The notes beneath the pieces are model-generated. The model saw only the letters and a program-made list of their open reading frames with translations. It did not search any database and was not told the DNA's origin. A program made the position numbers and the translations under genes. Positions 14,326-17,021 of a DNA stretch of 17,021 nt are shown one piece after another (the first letter of the stretch is position 1; each line of letters begins with the position of its first letter). Where the stretch lies: positions 1 to 17,021 of the forward strand of contig CAMYMX010000019.1 in assembly GCA_947259605.1 (NCBI GenBank). The letters are read 5' to 3'. Source of the stretch: an uncultured Polyangiaceae bacterium. GTDB lineage: Bacteria > Myxococcota_A > Polyangia > Polyangiales > Houyiibacteriaceae.

Positions 14326-14643
14326 ATGGGCTATTTGGGCAAAGAACGCCGAATTCATCGTATCTTCGTCACTCGCAACAGTGAATACCACGTCCGCCGC
14401 AACGTGTGCGTGGCCGTTCGGGATCGCCGAAGCGGCGAGTGGCTGGGTGGCCACCTCGCACTTCGAAGCACGGTTTCGGGTGGTCTCAAGTTCCACGACA
14501 ACGGCGCCATCAGCGCCTCGGAGGGGCTCCCGACCGTCGGTGAGTCGCTTTTCTTCATCGCCGCCGGGCGGGACCTGATCACCAGCCCGGTGCTCAACGT
14601 GGAGCGACCTCCGCGCACGGTCGTTCACGACTATCCCATGTGA
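14326..14643 (+). CDS. small protein of unknown function, 105 aa
   Basis: I do not recognise this protein. It is basic at the N-terminus (GKERRIHRIFVTRNSEYHVRR) and continues with a beta-rich pattern (CVAVRDRRSGEWLGGHLAL, GESLFFIAAGRDLITSPV). It has no signal peptide or membrane helix and a single cysteine. The consensus GGAGG and even amino-acid composition argue that it is real; the antisense frames across this stretch lack a ribosome site and any family motif. It lies 46 bp from the divergent manA and 33 bp ahead of the Nudix gene on the same strand, so the two may be co-transcribed. Confidence 0.7.
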   Translation: MGYLGKERRIHRIFVTRNSEYHVRRNVCVAVRDRRSGEWLGGHLALRSTVSGGLKFHDNGAISASEGLPTVGESLFFIAAGRDLITSPVLNVERPPRTVVHDYPM

Positions 14644-14676
14644 ACACGCGGAGGCAGGGATGCTATATCCCGCTTC

Positions 14677-15078
14677 GTGTCGTCGGAGATGAAGACCATT
14701 CGCGTGGTAGCGGCCCTGGTCGAGCGCGATGGGCGGTATTTGATCACCCAGCGTCGAGAGACTGCTGTACTGCCGATGCTCTGGGACTTTCCGGGCGGAC
14801 GCGTCGAAACGGGCGAGACCGACGAGGCAGCATTGGCGCGCGAAGTGGCGGAGCGTCTCGGCGCCCGGGTCGATGTGGGTCAGCTGATTTCTTTCGTGAA
14901 TCATCCGTACGAGAAGTATGCGGTCGACTTGTATCTCTACGAGTGCAGGTTGCTGAGCGAACATCTGCATTGCCACGCGGTCAAAGACTACGCATGGGTC
15001 ACGTCCGAGGAGATGGAGTCGTACTCATTCACGCCGGTTGACGAGGCATCGATGAACAAGCTACTCGGCGAGGGCTGA
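14677..15078 (+). CDS. Nudix hydrolase (MutT-like)
   Basis: The 133-aa single-domain Nudix protein probably hydrolyses a nucleoside diphosphate-X substrate; the WDFPGG segment resembles MutT/NudG-type 8-oxo-dGTP or CTP hydrolases. The Nudix box runs G41-RVETG-E47-x7-R55-E56-V-A-E59-R60-L-G62. The last of the paired metal-binding glutamates (REUxEExGU) is Arg60, which may weaken or alter activity. The start is GTG 14677 (MSSEMKT) or ATG 14689 (MKTIRVV); neither has an ideal Shine-Dalgarno, since GGAG lies directly against the ATG. A small GGGAT-N5-ATCCC hairpin (14657-14671) sits just upstream of the GTG. The stop is 9 nt from the convergent PilZ gene stop. Confidence 0.9.
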   Translation: MSSEMKTIRVVAALVERDGRYLITQRRETAVLPMLWDFPGGRVETGETDEAALAREVAERLGARVDVGQLISFVNHPYEKYAVDLYLYECRLLSEHLHCHAVKDYAWVTSEEMESYSFTPVDEASMNKLLGEG

Positions 15079-15087
15079 GCGCCAGCC

Positions 15088-16137
15088 CTAGACGTCGTAA
15101 AAGATCGGCGGTCGCTTGCGGATGAAGCGCATCACGAGCTCGCGAGCCTCTTCCGATAGCCCTTCAAACTGAATGCCCATTCCCGGTTCGGACTCCGATG
15201 CGAAGTCCATCGGATCCCTGACAAAGCGAACGTAGCCGTCGCATTCGAACTCGAATCCGCCCGGCAAGGTTACGAGCATTCGGACCGAAGTGTCTTTCGG
15301 GAAGGCTTCATAGGTGGCGAGAAACACGCCGCCATGCGCAATCTCCCCGCTGAAGCCCACGTAGAAGTTGGATTGTGTCGTTGCGCCGAGGTTGGCCTCG
15401 AGCCCTTGTCGTGCACTCCCAGGAATCGGTGCAGGAGGCGGGAGCAACGAAGTTGGAACTTCCACTGGCACGCTGGCCGAAGGACGCTGTGATGGAGAGC
15501 GCTGTGACGGCGGTGCGCTCGCCGGAGAGCGCTGTGACGGCGGTGCGCTCGCCGGAGAGCGCTGTGACGGCGGTGCGCTCGCCGGAGAGCGCTGTGACGG
15601 CGTGCGCCGTAGCGCGGGACGAAGCAAGATCGGGCGCTCCAAGGGCTCGGCACTTTGAGGAGGGCCGCTCGCCGGTGGTGGGCTCGCCGGTGGTCCGCTC
15701 GCCGGTGGTCCGCTCGCCGGTGGTGCGCTCGCCGGTGGTGCGCTCGCCGGAGAGCGCTGTGACGGAGGCTGCGACGCTGGGGGCTCTGACGCCCCCTCTG
15801 GCGGCCTAAGGGTCGGCTTGGTCGTTAGCGGAAACAAAACGCTGATGACGTCTGCGATGCTCTCTGTCGTTTTCTGCACGGCAGCATGGTCGCTCTTCAC
15901 GTCCTGCAGCAGGGCGAGCGTTTGGCTGAGCGTGCCTAGCGCGTTCTTAACGCAGGTCTTGCCGTCCGGCTCGGTAGACGCGTACTCCGCCTCGAAAAGG
16001 GCGCCGATCGACTTGGCCACGTTCTGAGTGAGTCCGAGAACCTCTTCGGGAACGTCGGTGTCCTGTTGCAGCGCTTCGAGTGCTTTGCCGAGCGATTCAC
16101 GAGCTTGTCGCGCCTCGCCCGCCGATGAGTAACCCAT
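15088..16137 (-). CDS. PilZ-domain protein with repetitive Ser/Pro/Ala/Gln/Arg linker
   Basis: This 349-aa protein has an N-terminal helical region (about 1-105, possibly coiled-coil: LGKALEALQQDTDVPEEVLGL). A low-complexity linker follows at about 110-235, with repeats SPASAPPSQR and PPASG/PPASA. The C-terminal PilZ-like domain is at about 240-345 (FYVGFSGEIAHGGVFLATYEAF, then PGMGIQFEGLS). It resembles the PilZ subgroup amplified in myxobacteria. Classical PilZ domains bind cyclic di-GMP through RxxxR and D/NxSxxG; no RxxxR is evident before GFSGEIAHGG, so binding is uncertain. An effector role in motility or envelope control is inference. The start has GGAAGG about 8-9 bases upstream. The GNAT gene lies upstream on the same strand with a 54-bp gap. 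Confidence 0.86.
   Translation of the reverse strand: MGYSSAGEARQARESLGKALEALQQDTDVPEEVLGLTQNVAKSIGALFEAEYASTEPDGKTCVKNALGTLSQTLALLQDVKSDHAAVQKTTESIADVISVLFPLTTKPTLRPPEGASEPPASQPPSQRSPASAPPASAPPASGPPASGPPASPPPASGPPQSAEPLERPILLRPALRRTPSQRSPASAPPSQRSPASAPPSQRSPASAPPSQRSPSQRPSASVPVEVPTSLLPPPAPIPGSARQGLEANLGATTQSNFYVGFSGEIAHGGVFLATYEAFPKDTSVRMLVTLPGGFEFECDGYVRFVRDPMDFASESEPGMGIQFEGLSEEARELVMRFIRKRPPIFYDV
15501..15600. repeat. 30-bp perfect tandem repeat in the PilZ linker
   Basis: Three identical 30-bp units (15501-15530, 15531-15560, 15561-15590) plus a 10-bp partial copy (15591-15600) encode the decapeptide SPASAPPSQR on the minus strand. Identity extends to synonymous positions, which indicates recent duplication. 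Units are multiples of three, so copy-number changes keep the frame. Confidence 0.95.
15665..15754. repeat. 15-bp tandem repeat in the PilZ linker
   Basis: Five 15-bp units of the form (c/g)(c/g)gctcgccggtggt occupy 15665-15739, with a diverged sixth to 15754. They encode PPASG or PPASA on the minus strand. The units share the GCTCGCCGG core with the 30-bp repeat, so both arrays probably arose from one ancestral codon block. Confidence 0.9.
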
Positions 16138-16191
16138 GCCTGGCCTTCCCCCGTCTACCTAGCTCGAAGGATACCGGGAGTCGCCAGCAGG

Positions 16192-16629
16192 TCAAAGCTC
16201 CTTCACGAATACGACGCGCGAGCGGCCTGGACCCGCGTAGTCGGGGACCTCGGTGCTTTCGAAACCCATCGACTGGTGAAACCGGACCGGGCCTTCATGC
16301 CCGGCAGAAGCCAGGGATTTGATACGCTTCATGCCGGCGGCCCGGCACCGCTCGGTGAACTGGGCGTAAAGCTTCTTTCCCACCTGGCGACGCCGGTGGT
16401 CTGGGTGAATCCCAACCAGATGCACGTATCCGGTTGCGGACGGTCCGGGCAGCATCACCCCGAGCAGGAAGCCGATCACCTGCCCGTCGAGCTCGGCCAC
16501 GAGCGCATGTTCGCCAAACTCGTAGAAAAACATGGGATCTGCGCGCCTTCCCGCCGGCCCGCCCCACCACTGGTCGAGCACCGAGATGATATAGTCGTAG
16601 TCGGCTTTCGTGAGTCCCCTGATCTCCAT
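16192..16629 (-). CDS. GNAT-family N-acetyltransferase
   Basis: With ATG 16629 the protein is 145 aa and starts MEIRGLTKADYDYI, the usual GNAT beginning. Motif A, VHLVGIHPDHRRRQVGKKLY, carries the acetyl-CoA pyrophosphate loop (RRQVGK). MGFE near the C-terminus is the common GNAT ending motif. It transfers an acetyl group from acetyl-CoA to an amine; the substrate is unknown. The frame continues to ATG 16710, but those extra 27 residues lack GNAT character and would overlap the divergent zinc-ribbon gene, so 16629 is preferred even though its ribosome site is weak. The PilZ gene follows on the same strand after 54 bp. Confidence 0.88.
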   Translation of the reverse strand: MEIRGLTKADYDYIISVLDQWWGGPAGRRADPMFFYEFGEHALVAELDGQVIGFLLGVMLPGPSATGYVHLVGIHPDHRRRQVGKKLYAQFTERCRAAGMKRIKSLASAGHEGPVRFHQSMGFESTEVPDYAGPGRSRVVFVKEL

Positions 16630-16688
16630 CGTCCAGGTCGGCGGATAACACGAACGCGAGCAGAACGCACGGAGACCCCGATCCAATG

Positions 16689-17021
16689 ATGTCCCAGTCC
16701 CCAGCGTCATCGGAGCGGGCCGAGGTCTCGTTCTGCCCTTTTTGTTACGAAGGCTTTGAAGGCCGCGTCGAGTGCCCCGAGCACGACTTGACGCTGATCC
16801 CCTTCGATGAGCTTCCCCGCCGTGGGGATCGCCCCTTGGACCAGGTCACGTTTTTCGTGGACCCGCGTCTCGGCCGTGGAACCGCGCTGTTGGGCGCAAT
16901 GCTCGTGCTGCTCGGATTCATCCTTCCCTTCGTACGCTCGTTGGGGCTCGAAGCGTCCGCCTTGGAGGTCGCCATCGATGGTGCTGTCAATCTCTGGTTC
17001 ACGCCCGGAGCCGCGATCGTG
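16689..17021 (+). CDS. zinc-ribbon membrane protein, 3' part beyond the window
   Basis: This reading frame is open to the right edge (111 codons seen, no stop). It starts at ATG 16689, or at the adjacent ATG 16686; GGAG lies at 16671-16674, a long spacing. CPFC at 16-19 and CPEH at 29-32 (C16, C19, C29, H32) look like a zinc ribbon. Residues about 64-84 (GTALLGAMLVLLGFILPFV) are a predicted membrane helix. The layout, a cytoplasmic zinc ribbon followed by membrane helices, is seen in uncharacterised proteins. Function unknown; completeness cannot be judged. It is divergent from the GNAT gene across about 59 bp, which should contain both promoters. Confidence 0.78.
   Translation, partial: MSQSPASSERAEVSFCPFCYEGFEGRVECPEHDLTLIPFDELPRRGDRPLDQVTFFVDPRLGRGTALLGAMLVLLGFILPFVRSLGLEASALEVAIDGAVNLWFTPGAAIV

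Noticed and set aside
14269..14976. Leftward open frame (235 codons) opposite the 105-aa and Nudix genes
   Set aside because: The plus strand has a consensus ribosome site and a Nudix box; the leftward frame has neither motif nor ribosome site.
15501..15754. CRISPR array
   Set aside because: Repeats are directly adjacent with no unique spacers and encode a continuous Pro/Ser/Ala linker.
16630..16710. Longer GNAT start at ATG 16710
   Set aside because: It would overlap the start of the divergent zinc-ribbon gene and add a segment without GNAT features.

Overview
This GC-rich, densely packed chromosomal window most likely comes from a myxobacterium or related Myxococcota/Deltaproteobacteria. 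The clues are a PilZ protein of the myxobacterial paralogous type with a long Ser/Pro/Ala linker, a TPR protein fused to a minizincin-like domain, a pseudo-receiver protein, a zinc-ribbon membrane protein, and strand changes every one or two genes. This assignment is inferred from protein character; no rRNA or other phylogenetic marker is present. I see no tRNA, rRNA, CRISPR array, insertion sequence or phage gene.

Layout. Positions 1-151 are non-coding apart from the first codons of a leftward gene that runs off the left edge; they hold a 20-bp hairpin overlapping that gene's Shine-Dalgarno, and a (GCCAGT)5 repeat between inverted TCTAGA-containing arms. purF (leftward) follows. Divergent from it are a rifampicin-phosphotransferase-like PEP-utilising enzyme and a translationally coupled RluA-family pseudouridine synthase. 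Next come the TPR/minizincin gene (leftward), a MepA-type lipoprotein endopeptidase (rightward), and a pseudo-receiver protein (leftward) whose end overlaps mepA by 93 nt. A diverged RNase HII-like gene and an AI-2E family permease form a rightward pair. Then come an anchored hypothetical protein (leftward), RNase HI with an unusual N-terminal extension (rightward), and a leftward set manA, family 2 glycosyltransferase, polysaccharide deacetylase. The right end has a 105-aa orphan and a Nudix hydrolase (rightward), a GNAT acetyltransferase and a PilZ protein (leftward), and the start of a zinc-ribbon membrane protein that runs off the right edge.

How the genes relate. Most are independent housekeeping or envelope functions: purine synthesis, RNA modification, RNA:DNA hybrid removal, peptidoglycan cleavage, mannose metabolism and glycan assembly. 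The clearest functional unit is manA-GT2-deacetylase, where ManA could feed mannose-derived donor sugars to a surface glycan that is transferred and deacetylated.

No obvious new multi-gene defence or mobile system is visible. The most unusual items are single ones: the Shine-Dalgarno-blocking hairpin downstream of purF; an RNase HII homologue lacking one catalytic Asp and the GRG arginine, located close to a canonical RNase HI; a minizincin domain with a broken HExxH motif; and an exact 30-bp repeat expansion in the PilZ linker.
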